From: Nicotiana tabacum
Taxonomy: Eukaryota; Streptophyta; Magnoliopsida; Solanales; Solanaceae
NCBI RefSeq assembly: GCF_000715075.1
Contig: NC_134082.1
Span: forward strand, 107,858,399 to 107,922,398
Direction: 5' to 3'
Length of the DNA: 64,000 bases
Position numbers and translations under genes: made by a program. The notes beneath the pieces are model-generated. The model did not search any database, was not told the DNA's origin, and saw only the letters and a program-made list of their open reading frames with translations. How positions within the stretch are numbered: position 1 is the first letter of the stretch; every line of letters begins with the position of its first letter. This document shows positions 36,464 through 48,278 of this stretch, piece by piece.

Positions 36464-36568
36464 GACTGGAAACACGCAGAGTTTTCAGACAAAGAACAAC
36501 AAGACATGTTTTTTGACCTGACCCTTATTTAGAGAGAAAAAAACTAAAGAAAAAAAAAAACAGAATGT

Positions 36569-36639
36569 GATCGAGCCCTGGTATCTGAGTTGTCTACATA
36601 CCCTTGGCTATAAAGGAATCAGGCCACGTGTAGTTTGGA
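36569..36639 (-). other. Structured motif A, E3 copy next to the polypurine tract
   Basis: Minus strand: AAACTACACGTGGCCTGATT, apical stem CCTT/AAGG, then GTATGTAGACAACTC. Basal stem CTACA/TGTAG. Confidence 0.75.
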
Positions 36640-36879
36640 GTGAGAAGAGTGATGGGGTATACCGAGGTGGAGAACCGAGTGAAGTGCCGTCGAGGTTCCT
36701 GCCATTACATAAAAAATAAAAGGAAAATTACAGCATAAGTAAAAGAAAAATACAAGATCCTATCTACTTCTTGTCTCGAATCTTCCTTGAATCTCTACTT
36801 GATCTTCAATATGAAACTGAAAAATGGACCCTGTTCTTTAGGCGGGCTCCTGATGCTTCTTAATTTGCGAATTGAAGTA

Positions 36880-38112
36880 ACTCTGAAATGAATTCCCCCG
36901 TTCTCCAGGTAGGCGCCTGCCAATAGCTTGACTTTGGTATGGATTCTAAAATGAGTTCCCCCGTTCTCCAGGTGGGCGCCTGCGCCCAACTTGAAACTTG
37001 AAATGAATTCCCTCATTCTCCAGGTGGGTGCTTGCCAACGACTTGAACTCAAAATAACTTCCCTCATTCTCCAGGTGGGTGCCTGATTACCAAACAATTT
37101 GAATTTTATTCCCTCGTTATCAGGTGGGTGCCCGATTGCCAACAACTTGAATCATATTCCCTCGTTATCCAGGTGGGCGCCTGATTACCAAAAACTTGAA
37201 TTGTATTCCCTCGTTATCCAGGTGGGTGCCTGATTGCCAACAACTTGAATCGTATTCCCTCGTTATCCAGGCGGGTGCCTAGTTACCAAAAACTTGAATT
37301 GTATTCCCTCGTTATCCAGGTTGGTGCCTGATTGCCAACAACTTGAATTGTATTCCTTCATTATCCAGGTGAGCGCCTGATTATCAAAAACTTGAATTGT
37401 ATTCCCTCGTTATCAAGGTGGGCGCCTGATTACCAAAAACTTGAACTGTATTCCCTCATTCTCCTTGTGGGTGCCTGCCAATGACTTGAACTCGAAATAA
37501 CTTCCCTCATTCTCTAGGTGGGTGCCTGATTACCAAACAATTTGAATTGTATTTCCTCGTTATCCAGGTGGGTGTCTGATTTCCAACAACTTGAATCGTA
37601 TTCCCTTGTTATCCAGGTGGGTGCCTGATTACCAAAAACTTGAATTGTATTCCCTAGTTATCCAGGTGGGTGTCTGATTGCTAACAACTTGAATTTTATT
37701 CCCTCGTTATCCAGGTAGGTGCCTAATTGCCAACAACTGGAATTTTATTCCCTCGTTATCCAGGTGGGCGCCTGATTGCCAACAACTTGAATTGTATTCC
37801 CTCGTTATCCAGGTGGGTGCCTGATTGCCAACAACTTGAATTGTATTCCCTCGTTATCCAGGTGGGCGCCTAATTGCTAATGTATTCCCTCATTATCCAG
37901 GTGGACGCCTGATTGCTAAAACTTGAAACCGTATTCCCTCGTTATCCAGGTGGGCGCCTGATTGCTAAAACTTGAAACTGTATTCCCTTGTTATCCAGGT
38001 GAGCGCCTGATTGCTAAAACTTGAAATTGCATTCCCTCGTTATCCAGGTGGGCGCCTGATTGCTAAAACTTGAAACGTATTCCCTCATTATCCAGGTGGG
38101 CGCCTGATATTG
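36880..38112 (-). repeat. E3 tandem array 1 (49-bp unit)
   Basis: About 25 copies of a unit containing CCAGGTGGGTGCCTGATTGC and CAACTTGAATTGTATTCCCT. Each unit has a small hairpin CAGGT/GCCTG. Position between integrase and the polypurine tract matches the E1 and E4 arrays, but the sequence is unrelated. Confidence 0.9.
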
Positions 38113-38214
38113 CAACAAAACAGACAAAACAAAAGAAATTTTTGTGCCCCAGTTTGGGATCTGGGCATATTTTTGAGTGTTAATCGAATCATGTTACCTA
38201 CAGAGCTCTAAGAA

Positions 38215-38655
38215 TTTAAAAGCAAAATCCCATTATCCATGAGGGCCCTGAAAACTTCAAATTAAATCTCATCTTAAGAGTGATAACTTTAAAACTAAAT
38301 TATATTTTCTAAAGGGAGAACTTACGCTAAAACTTAAAACTAAATCCCATTATCCAGGAGAGTCCCGAAAACTTTAAATTAAATCCCATTATCCAGGAGG
38401 GTCCTGAAAATTTAAAAACTAAATCCCATTATCTAGGAGGGTCCTGAAAATTTTAAATTAAATCCCATTATCCAGGAGGATCCTGAGAACTTTTAAAATT
38501 AAATCCCATTATCCATGAGGGTCCTGAAAACTTTTAAAATTAAATCTCATTATCCATGAGGGTCCTGAGAACTTTTAAATTAAATCCCATTATTCATGAG
38601 GGTCCTGAAAACTTTTAAATTAAATCCCATTATTCAGGAGGGTACTGAGAACTGA
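38215..38655 (-). repeat. E3 tandem array 2 (40-bp unit)
   Basis: About ten copies of AAATCCCATTATCCAGGAGG followed by GTCCTGAAAACTTTTAAATT. Units contain CAGGA-GGG-TCCTG, a perfect 5-bp hairpin in most copies. Confidence 0.9.
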
Positions 38656-39463
38656 AAATGAACTTACCTGAGCCATGCTCTCATTTTGGAGGATTCTGAA
38701 CAGAATTTCTTGCTCCTTGAACCATGCTTTTCCATGGGAGGTCCCTGTGGATTAAAAATATTTCTTGCCCCTGTTTCAGACAAATAAAATCTTGTTAGTT
38801 TGAAAACGTGGTGGTTAGTTTGTGGCATCATTGCTGAGCATCTACTTCCGCCACTGCCATGCTTCATTCTGATTAGCTACTTCGGGCTAACAAGGAGTTG
38901 TTTGACCTTTTGATTGGAACTGGACCACAAAACCTCTACATGACCTGAATCTCTCACACTCACTTGTTGCATTGTGTTTTTATTTTGAAAGTTACTGAAT
39001 CCTTGTATTTTCTCAAAATTCAAGATTCACTTGATTGGCTGAACCTCAATTATCACCATACTGCTTATTCTAATTCAAGTCAATTGTGATGTGCCTGGCC
39101 GCACTCCGTTTTGTGCAATTTAGAAGCTGGTAGTAGGCTTTGAAATCCTTTCCTGCTTGTTCAACAAGGGCTAACTCGAAAGAGACTCATAAAGATAAGC
39201 TCAAAGAGCAAAGTGAAATGATTTTTGGCAAAAGGAACAAAGGAAAATTCTGAACACATATGACTATATGAAGAAGAATGAGAAAAAGAAGACTTATATG
39301 AGGGAAGCAGCTAGCTCCAATGATCATGACATGCATTCCGGACTGATCAACCTAATCCGTCCAACTAATCATATTTTCAGTTCATGTCCTGTCTTCATAC
39401 TTCAAAACTGGGCTTCCACTGATCCAATTTATCTATAAAGTCATGAGTCTCATTCGACTTGTA

Positions 39464-39552
39464 GTGCCCTGAAGGGTTTTCACCAACAAGCCTCTCTCAT
39501 TTGTTCATCTCTCAACTCACCATCGCATTACGGTGCCCGCGTGGGTTTTCAC
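39464..39552 (-). other. Structured motif B, two E3 copies
   Basis: Minus strand: GTG-AAAA-CCC-ttca-GGG-CAC (39483-39464) and GTG-AAAA-CCC-acgc-GGG-CAC (39552-39533). Each follows ATGAGAGAG at a similar distance. Outer 3-bp helix, AAAA bulge, inner 3-bp helix. Confidence 0.7.
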
Positions 39553-39851
39553 TAATAAGACTCTCTCATTTTAAATTTTCTCTCTTGCGCCCATGAACAA
39601 AGTGTTACCCATGATGTAAATCATACTTCTATCTCGCTTGACCTAGAATCCTCAAAGATTGATCGGAAAGTCTTTCTTTGGGCAGTAATGCAGGCTTTTG
39701 GACAGGATTGAAAAGAAAGGGTGACATGAAAGCTCAAACTAATTTAAGATGAAAGGGGTCAAAATTACAACTTTTGGAATCAGATCTTTTCAAAACCAAA
39801 ACTTCTGCCCCAGTTTCTTTAGGTCTGGGGATTTTTTATTTTTATTTTGAT

Positions 39852-39912
39852 GGGACCGAACCGTAAGGCTGCCTACGTATCCTTAAAAGGAATCAGGTCG
39901 AACGTAGTTCAA
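39852..39912 (-). other. Structured motif A, E3 copy after integrase
   Basis: Minus strand: GAACTACGTTCGACCTGATT, apical stem TCCTT/AAGGA, GATACGTAGGCAGCC, then GGTTCGGTCCC. Basal stem CTACGT/ACGTAG. The best-preserved E3 copy. Confidence 0.8.
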
Positions 39913-39918
39913 AAGAAA

Positions 39919-40080
39919 GTTTTTTTTTGTTGCTTTTCTTTTCTTCTTTTCATTTTCTTTTCTTCTTTCTTTTTCTTTTTTTTCCTTCTTTTCTTCTTTT
40001 TTTTCTTTTCCTTCTTTTTTTTCCTTTCTTTTTCCTTCTTTTTGATTTTTCTTATTTTCACTCATTCATCATCATTTTTT
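39919..40080 (-). repeat. A/G-rich tract (element sense) before motif A
   Basis: Nearly pure T/C on the plus strand for about 160 bases. E4 has a comparable A-rich tract at 60103-60226 at the equivalent place. Confidence 0.8.
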
Positions 40081-40250
40081 TTCATTCTCTACTTCTACTA
40101 CTGATTCCAAAAGAGGGGTATGAAAGATAATAAATAAGGCTCAAATGAGTGGCAAGGGATGAAAGTGTTTGGGTAGTGGAACAAAATGCCCTCGTCATTT
40201 CAGCTTTGAACATGCCAAGTACAAAATACAACTGAAGTTAAGCAAAGAAA

Positions 40251-41432
40251 TCATACATAGTACCTCATAGATGCATCAGAATTGATAGCCATATCTACAC
40301 ATTTTCCTTCTATGTCCGTTAAATACAAAGCACCATTGGGAAACACTCTTGTCACTATGAATGGCCTTTGCCAGTTTGGGGTGAACTTGCCTTTAGCTTC
40401 AACCTGATGAGGGAGGATGCGTTTCAATACCATTTGGCCCACTTCGAATTTCCGAGGACGCACCTTTTTGTTGTATGCTCTATCCATTCTCCTCTGATAT
40501 AATTAACCATGACATACTGCAACCAATCTTTTCTCATCAATCAAACTCAACTGCTCGAGCCGGGTTTTGACCCACTCATCATCATCAATTTTAGCTTCTA
40601 CAACGATTCGAAGGGATAGAATCTCAACTTCTGCAGGTATGACTGCCTCAATTCCATATGCCAGCAAATAAGGAGTTGCACCTACTGAAATGCGAACAGT
40701 AGTGCGATAACCCAGTAAAGCAAACGACAATTTTTCATGCCACTGCCTAGAACCTTGAACCATCTTACGAAGTATCTTCTTTATGTTCTTGTTAGCATTC
40801 TCAACAGCTCCATTTTCCTTGGGGCGATACGTAGTGGAGTTCCGATGCATGATCTTGAACTGTTGGCATACCTCTTTCATCAAATGACTGTTGAGATTAG
40901 CAGCATTGTCTGTGATGATCATCTTGGGAATTCCAAACCGACAAATGATATTTGAATGAGCAAAATCCACCACTACCTTCTTGATCACGGACTTTAAAGT
41001 TACAGCTTCGACCCACTTGGTAAAGTAATCAATGGCCACCAGAATAAACCTATGCCCGTTTGATGCTGCCGGCTCAATTGGTTCAATGACATCCATGCCC
41101 CAAGCAATAAAGGGCCAAGGTGCAGATATTGTGTGTAACTCAGATGGGGGAGAATGAATCAAATCACCATATACCTGGCATTGATGACACTTGCGAACAA
41201 AACTGATACAATCCCGTTCCATGGTGAGCCAATAATAACCTGCTCGAAGTATCTTCTTTGCCAGGACATACACTTTCATATGCGGACCGCAAACTCCAGA
41301 ATGTACTTGGTCCATGATAGTTGAAGCTTCTTTAGCATCTATGCATTTTAGTAGTCCTAAATCTGGAGTCCTCTTGTACAGGATTTCTCCACTCAAGAAA
41401 AATCCACTAGCCAGACGTCGAATGGTTCTCTT
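40251..41432 (-). pseudogene. E3 integrase
   Basis: Inserts retroelement DNA into the genome. Element sense: zinc finger H..H (VHSGVCGPHM) and CHQC intact, then the core with D (WGMDVIEPIEP), D (IITDNAANL) and E (GAVENANKN), all three catalytic residues present, then a C-terminal domain with GQMVLKRILP and PFIVTRVFPNGALYL ending NSDASMRYYV. Two in-frame TAA codons break it, one before the zinc finger (after HATDD) and one after AVCHG, where an intact element would probably have CAA. No frameshift is needed within 40251-41432. Confidence 0.9.
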
Positions 41433-41956
41433 TTAGTCGTCTGTAGCATGTACTTGATATACCCCCAACCTGATGTATTCCTTGATATCACGGAACCAAT
41501 GTTCGCCATCGATTTCCTCTTCTACCACATTACAATAAGCATGTTGATAACGAACTTGGATACGCACAGGGTCAACATAAGCCTTGTCCGGATGATGTAA
41601 CATTGACGCCAGAGTAGCCAAGGCATCAGCAATCTCATTATGAATCCTAGGAATATGTCTAAATCAACCGAGCTGAATCATTGACAAAGATCATGCAGAC
41701 ACTGTCGGTACGGTATGAGCTTCAAATCTCGAGTCTCCCATTCTCCTTGAATCTGATGAACCAAGAAATCTGAATCTCCCAGAACCAGTATTTCCTGGAC
41801 TCCCATGTCTATAACTAACCTCAAACCCAGAATGCAGGCTTCGTACTCAGCCATGTTGTTGGTGCAATAAAATCGAAGCTGGGCTGTTACAGGGTAGTTT
41901 TGCCCTATTTCAGAGATAAGTACAGCCCATATTCTGACACCTTTCATATTAGCAGC
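41433..41956 (-). pseudogene. E3 second (archaeal-type) RNase H
   Basis: Acidic residues in order: D in GWKLFFD (just upstream), E in NNMAEYEACILGL, D in GDSDFLVHQI. A TGA separates FFD from AANMKG (GGA to TGA is likely), and a one-base shift near 41660 separates HDLCQ from the MATLASMLHHPDKAY segment. This second RNase H is the Tat-lineage mark. Confidence 0.85.
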
Positions 41957-42445
41957 TCAATCAAAGAAGAGTTTCCAACCTGGATTTTCATCACGGTAAA
42001 CCTCATCAACACACATGACCTCTTCATCAGGAAAATAAGTCTTCAGTGGCTCATATTCATCATCCACCGGATTCTCGGCCAAATGATAGGACAAGGCTTG
42101 GGCCTTCATCGCGGTCCGAGTCACATAGATGATGTCAAACTCTGTAAGTAAAATCTGCCACTTTGCCAGTCTTCCCGTGGGCATAGGCTTCTGAAAGATA
42201 TACTTTAGAGGATCTATGCGGGAAATGAGGTAAGTAGTGTAGGACGACAGATAATGCTTCAACTTTTGTTCCACCCAAGTTAGGGCGCAACATGTCCTCT
42301 CAAGCAGAGTGTACTTGACCTCATAGGGAGTGAACTTCTTACTGAGATAATAGATTGCTTGCTCCTCCTTTCCCGTGATGTCATGTTGACCCAATACACA
42401 GCCAAAAGAATTATCCAAGACTGTCAAATAGAGAATTAAAGGTCT
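41957..42445 (-). pseudogene. E3 RT-linked RNase H
   Basis: Reads TVLDNSFGCVLGQHD, YYLSKKFTPYE and LLERTCCALTWVEQKLKHYL, then RIDPLKYIFQKPMPTGRLAK. It is in frame with RT apart from a TGA after VPPEP. It degrades the RNA strand of RNA:DNA hybrids during reverse transcription. Confidence 0.85.
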
Positions 42446-43697
42446 TCAAGGCTCTGGTGGGACCAGCACAGGTGGATTCGACAGGTACCTCTTAATCTTA
42501 TCAAATGCTTCTTGACATTCGTCAGTCCACTTGACTACAACATTATTCTTCAGCAATTTAAAGATGGGCTCACAGGTTGTCGTGAGCTGAGCAATGAACC
42601 TGCTGATGTATTTTAACCTTCCATGCAAACTCATCACCTCTGTTTTGTTCTTTGGTGGCGGTAACTCTTGAATGGCTTTGATCTTCGACGGATCTAACTC
42701 AATGCCACGTCTACTAACCACGAATCCCAGCAGTATCCCAGACGGGACCCCAAATGCACATTTCGCTGGATTGAGCTTGAGGTTGTAACTGCGGAGCCTT
42801 TGGAAAAACTTCCTCAAGTCCTTGACATGGTCAGACTGCTTTTTTACTTTATGATCACATCATCTACATAAACCTCGATCTCCTTGTGTATCATGTCATG
42901 AAATATGATGGTCATCGCCCTCATGTAAGTCGCCCCAACATTCTTCAAACCAAATGGCATTACCCGATAACAGTATGTTCCCCACGGCGTGATGAATGTT
43001 GTCTTTTCTGCATCTTCCTCATCCATCAAGATCTGGTAATATCCCACGTAACAGTCCACAAAAGACCCAATCTCATGCTTGGCACAATTATCGATCAAAA
43101 TGTGAATGTTCAGTAATGGAAAATCATCCTTTGGGCTTGCATTATTAAGATCACGGTAATTAACACAGACCCTGGTCTTACCATCCTTCTTTGGTACTGG
43201 CACAATATTGGCTAACCAAGTGGGATATCTAGTGACCCGAATAACCTTTGCAGTAAGCTGCTTTGTGATTTCTTCTTTGATCTTCACACTCATATCAGTT
43301 TTGAACTTTTGAAACCTTTGCTTGACATGAGGGAATGTTGGATCAGTTGGCAATTTAAGAACCCCCAGATCAGTGCTCAGGCCTGGCATATCGTCATATG
43401 ACCATGCAAAGACATCTTTGTACTCAAATAATATTTTGATCATTTCCTCCTTAACTTGCGGTTCTAAATGCACACTTATCTTGGTTTCCCTAACATCATC
43501 CTGGTCCCCTAAATTGAGTTCTTCAGTCTCACAAATTAGGCTTTGGTTTTTCTTCAAATTGTTTTAGCTCTTTACTGATTTCCTCAAATGCTGCTTCTTC
43601 ATCATATTCTATTTCATATTCTACTTCTTGGATTGTTATTTCAGAATTAGATTGGCTTTTAAGACTCGGCTGAAAACTCTTCATGCATGTCATGTCA
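42446..43697 (-). pseudogene. E3 reverse transcriptase
   Basis: From the intron acceptor at 43698 the frame reads DMTCMKSFQPSLKSQSNSE, then an acidic linker, then RT proper: LANIVPVPKKDGKTRVCVNY, FVDCYVGYYQI, PFGLKNVGATYMRAM and the catalytic YVDD (VYVDDVIIK, near 42850). The thumb continues GVPSGILLGFVVSRRGIELD. Breaks: a frame change after KPKPN (near 43550) and an apparent one-base deletion just after DDVIIK (near 42843). Motifs are otherwise complete. Confidence 0.9.
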
Positions 43698-43878
43698 CTG
43701 CGACCAACATAAAAAGAACAAAATAAAACACTATTAAGAATAACGGAAAACGGAAAATTGCATTTCATTGAAAATAAAAGGATATAAGGGTTTGAACATC
43801 AAAACAAGTAAAAACTAAAAATCTGGATTACAGCTCTGGAATAACCCAGATAACAGAAAGGAAAACAAAGCAAACTAC
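43698..43878 (-). other. E3 protease-RT intron (predicted)
   Basis: Donor GTAGTT at 43878 and acceptor TTGGTCGCAG at 43698. Joining the flanks keeps the frame from MKEF to DMTCMKS. Unspliced, the frame hits TAG at once. Ogre elements are known for an intron at this place. Confidence 0.6.
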
Positions 43879-45592
43879 CAAAACTCCTTCATGGTGGGGA
43901 GAGGAGTAGCTTCCCAATTGCTAAACTTCGCGTTTGGTCCAACGAGCTGCACATCTGCTTTACTAGAGCCTTCACCAACTTCTACCATATTGACCTCTTC
44001 GAACAGACTTTGGAACCTCTTGATCAGCTCTTTATCAACATCAACCACAGGTTTTGGGATTGAGGAGGTTGGAGGTTTTTCGGTCCCTGGCTTGACAAAA
44101 GACTTAAAGATGTGTGGGACGGGCTTGGGGAGAGACCATACCTTCTATTTCAGATTTTTAACCCTTTTCACGTCCTTCTCTGTGGGCATGAATCCCAAAC
44201 CAAATGTACCAGGATTCCTACTGGGGCGCACTGGATGCACAATACCCTGCAGAGATGAGCCCAAACCCTTGCCCAGCACAAAACCATTCTTCAACATTTC
44301 ATTCGCAACCATGACGGACGCAGAGGATAGCTTAGGACTCGGAATGCATTTTCCTACAGGAATTTTCTCAACAGACACTGTTTCAAAAGTCTGATAGACC
44401 CAAGGTCCCTTATCATCTTCAGCTTCAATGAACGGAACAATTGTATCATTACAAGCTGACAAGTCCTCGTCACCGTACACAACTATTTCCTGCCTGTCCC
44501 ATTCAAACTTCACCATTTGGTGCAGAGAAGATGAGACTGCCTTAGAAGCATGTATCCAGGGCCTGCCCAACAACGGATTATAGGAGACAGCCACATCTAA
44601 CACTTGGAATTCCATGGTAAACTCAACAGGCCCTATCGACAATTCGAGCATTATATCTCTAACAGAATCTTTACACCCATCAAAGCCTCGAACACACACA
44701 CTGTTCAAGTGGATTCTTTCGGTGCCAGTCTTCAGTTTTTGCCGAGTAGATAGGGGGAAAATATTCACACTAGAGCCATTGTCAACCAAAACCCTTGAGA
44801 CAACAGAATCTCCGCACTTCACCGTGAGATAAAGAGCTCGATTGTGTTTACCGTCCATAGGAAGTTCATCATCTGAGAAAGTGATCCTGTTTACTTCGAA
44901 GATCTTGCTAGCTATCTTTTTCAAGTGATTCACAGAGATCTTATCAGGAACATGTGCCTTATTCAAAATCTTCATTAAGACCCAGCGATGTTCATTTGAA
45001 TGTATCAGCAAAGACAAAAGGGGAATCTGAGCTGGTGTTTTCCTTAACTGCTCCACAATGGAATAATCCTGCACTTTTATCTTTTTTACAGGAACTCCTC
45101 AGCCTCTTCCTTGGTGACCGATTTCGTTACTGGCATTTGGCTATCCTTGAATGGCTTGGCTTTCCTTAATTCTTCTGGGGTGAAACATCTCCCAAAGCGA
45201 GTCAATCCTCCAGTTTCATTAACTTCTTCCTCTATTTCTTTTCCTTTATATGCCACTATCACTTGTTTATAATTCCACGGAACAGCCTTGGCATCCACCA
45301 CTTGCAGTTAGGTTATTGGTTTAATGATGATAAGGGTAATAGGAGCCCCCTTCACAACTATGACAGGCTTACTTGGAATCCCTGGTACTACCACTTTTGA
45401 ACTTTCCAGACTTGCCCCGATATCTTTCGACAACCCTTTCACGACCAACACTGGTGGTTTCGAATTGAGTGAACTCGGCTTTTCTATCATCTCTTCAAAT
45501 GTCAAGGGCGTTGCTTTGGTAGAGTCTGGAGCTTTAACCAAATTGCTTTCACTGGCCCGAATCATCATGACGGACTTAGAAGACTTCTTGGG
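43879..45592 (-). pseudogene. E3 protease region with G-patch-like tail
   Basis: In order: a linker (SLNSKPPVLVVKG..), VDAKAVPWNYKQVIVAYKGK, GRCFTPEELRKAKP, then the aspartic protease with active-site RVLVDNGSSVNIFP (DNGS variant common in the lineage, from memory) and NPLLGRPWIH. Downstream is a Gly-rich block LGKGLGSSLQGIVHPV.., FGLGFMPTEKD that resembles a G-patch, then QLVGPNAKFSNWEATPLP and the intron donor. Stops interrupt at KPIT|LQVV, before MQDYSIVEQ and after KNLK. The protease cleaves the Gag-Pol polyprotein. Confidence 0.8.
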
Positions 45593-47500
45593 CTACCCAT
45601 CCTTGTGAACTATTTCAATCATGTGCGTCTCTGCATGGGCTGGAAAAGGGTTTTGGTTGATGTTTGGCGCATCTGGGCTTTGGACTACAATTTGGTTTGC
45701 ATCAATGAGCTCCTGTATTGCCCGTTTCAAATGCCAACACTTCTCTATATCATGCCCTGGAGCATCAGAACAATAGGCGCATCTTAGGGAATAATCGAGG
45801 TTCTTTGGAGGGGGATTTGGTATCTTTGACTCAATCGGCATCAAGACGTCCAACTTTCTTAACCTTTGAAACAGACTACCATAGGACTCTCCAAGCGGGG
45901 TAAAAGTTTGTTTCTGTTGCTGCCTCTCTCTCCTATACTCTGGCCTTGATCGAAAATTTGAACCAGTGGGGTTTTGATAGGGTTGTGGGGGTGGATAGGT
46001 ATTTTGTGGAGCTGGGTAGATATTATGCGGAGCTGGAGCATGCCATTACGGGTAAGGAGGGGGTTGAGCATATGACTGTGCGTGGTGAACAAGGTATTGG
46101 TATAGCCTGGCTGAGTATTGGGGGTTTTGCGGGGAAAAGTAATGTTGAGGTGAAATATATGGAGCTTGGGCGTAGGCTTGAGGTCGGGGTCGAGGATGAG
46201 AGTATTGATGAGGTGAACCTCTCTGGCCATGCCATGATCCGGAGACAACCATAGCGACATCTTCCTTCTTCTTCTTGCCTAGCAAACTTCCGGTACCACT
46301 ATGGATTGCTTGGGTGGTTACTTTTATATCAGAATAGCTCATGATTTTACTCGACTTGAGCCCCTCTTCCACTATTTCTCACATCTTCACCACATCATTG
46401 AAAGACTTACCTATGGTTGAGATCAAGTGTCCATAGTAAGTGGGCTCCAGGGCTTGAAGAAAGTATTTAACCATCTCGTCTTCTTCCATCGGAGGATTGA
46501 CTCGTGCAGCTTGCTCCCTCCATCGAAACCCATATTCTCTAAAGCTTTCACTGGGTTTCTTTTTCACCTTGGTCAGAGATAGGCGGTCTGGAACAATGTC
46601 TATATTATACTGAAAGTGTCGGGCGAAGGCCTGAGCCATATCATCCCAGGTGTACCACCCGCTAGCATCCTGGCAGGTGTACCTGCCCCACTCAGACTTT
46701 TGCTGAAGTATGCCATTAGTAATTCGTCTTTTACGTCGGCTCCTCTCATTTTACTACAATAACCCCTCAGATGAGCTACAGGGTCCCCATGTCCGTCATA
46801 CAAGTCAAACTTAGGCATCTTGAACCCGACAGGCAGTTGGACATCGGGGAACAAACACAAATCCTTATAGGCCATACTCAGCTGGTTTCCCAACCCTTGC
46901 ATATTTCTCAATGATTGCTCCAGACTCTGTACCTTCCTAAACATCTCTTCTTGCTTTACGTCTTTGGGTGGTTTGTTAGTTTCAACATAAGGCTCGAATT
47001 GGGGAGTGTAAGAGTAAGGATCTGGGGCCTTAAAGGTGGGCTCCGGTGCATAATAATGGGCATCTGTAGCGGGGAATGCGGGCTCACTAGAGGATTAGTG
47101 AAGGGTAGCTTGTGGAGGGGTTACAAAAATAGGAGCAGATGTCGGAGCAGGGTACGAGGTTGTTTGGGCTGGCGGAGTATAAACAGTTTGGGCTGAAGTG
47201 CCGGGGTAGTTATGGTAAGGGGTAAAGCCAGGTGCGTGTTGTGGGGAAAGATCAATGGTATTGGGCATCTGGGATTGAGAGAGTGGTGGGATGGAAGCAG
47301 GGTTTTCTATGTAGTTGGTAGCGAACGAGGGTGGAGGGTGTCCCTTAATCCAGGCCTAATACATTTCCTCCATCTGGTACTTCAACCTCCGGACCTCCTC
47401 TTGAAATTCCGATTCCGACTCAACAATCTCCCTTGGTGGGTCTACAACTCCAGTGTCTGTTTCCTTGCTAGTCGTGACTGTTTGATGCTTTGATCGAGTG
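45593..47500 (-). pseudogene. E3 gag
   Basis: Element sense: HPYNTRSKHQTVTT, REIVESESEFQEEVRRLKYQ (coiled coil), a Pro/Thr/Tyr-rich segment, FRKVQSLEQSLRNMQGLGNQ, PKFDLYDGHGDPVAHLRGYC, then the capsid-type gag domain (WREQAARVNPPMEEDEMVKY) and a knuckle C-AY-C-SDAPG-H-DIEK-C (CX2CX5HX4C) near the end. Lesions: TAG after EEMY, TAA after ATLH, a deletion/frameshift after SLSGAG, TGA after VVKM and another before WHAPAPH. Gag forms the cytoplasmic particle that packages element RNA. Confidence 0.85.
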
Positions 47501-48278
47501 TTGTATGGATGACTTGCCAGGATGCCAACAAGCTAACCACCTTCCTGAAACTCTATAAAGATAACAGAGGACAACAACACAAAACCACCATGTTAGCGTT
47601 ATGGCATTTATCAAATAATAATATCACATTACGTGCAATGCACCTAGTAATGATTAACGGTTCTAAAATGGCTTTGAGGGTCGCAGGGTCATATGACATC
47701 ATCCCGATTTGCCATTTCAGTCATTCCTTCTCTTTCTTTTCCAATCCTTCTTATCACCATTTTCTCTTTTTCTTTCTCTTTTTATTTTGAAACAAAAATG
47801 ATTTGATCCAACCCGCTGTAGGGTTCCTACGTATCATGTCCCTCATGAATCAGACCAAGTGTAGTTCTGGAAAATAAACTAAAACAAAATCTTTTTGGGA
47901 TTTTTCATTTAAAAACTTTTCGATATTAAAATACAATGGGAAGTGCGATAATAAAATACCTGACAGTGTCAACTACACTATGACAGACTTTGACACTACC
48001 TAAAGGACTCAGTACTTCTAGACAAGACACGAAAGTAAAAGACAACATACGACAATCTCAAAACACCTAAATAGAATGACTCCTCAAGCTGCTCCTGAAT
48101 GCGACGGTCCTGGCTGGGATGATCCTGGGCTGTCCCTCGTGCTCAAACTCTATAATATGCCTCGTAAAGAAACACTGATGCTGGGAATAAAGGCCCTGGC
48201 GTGTGCCCCCGCATCCTGAAGGCCGACCCTAAACAAATACTGTCCATGCTGCTCCACGTTTGCTGCCAATCCCGCTAA
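47501..48278 (-). other. E3 ORF1-gag spacer
   Basis: Non-coding. Contains motif A (47802-47870) followed, in the element sense, by an A/G-rich run (47790-47722). Confidence 0.6.
47802..47870 (-). other. Structured motif A, E3 copy between ORF1 and gag
   Basis: Minus strand: GAACTACACTTGGTCTGATT, apical stem TCATG/CATGA, GATACGTAGGAACCC, GGGTTGGATC. Confidence 0.75.

Larger units (their letters stand above)
38656..40250 (-). other. E3 3' untranslated region
   Basis: No ORF of interest. It holds two motif B hairpins (39464-39552), motif A (39852-39912) and a long pyrimidine tract (39919-40080; A/G-rich in the element sense). Element order is integrase, A/G-rich tract, motif A, ACTGGGGCAGAAGTTTT (39822-39797), then motif B. 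E4 has the same order. Confidence 0.7.

Noticed and set aside
39847..40130. Phe/Leu- or Lys-rich ORFs on both strands
   Set aside because: Translations of a pyrimidine tract; low complexity only.
43891..44394. 167-codon plus-strand ORF
   Set aside because: Antisense to the E3 protease-RT linker, which has clear family signatures on the minus strand.
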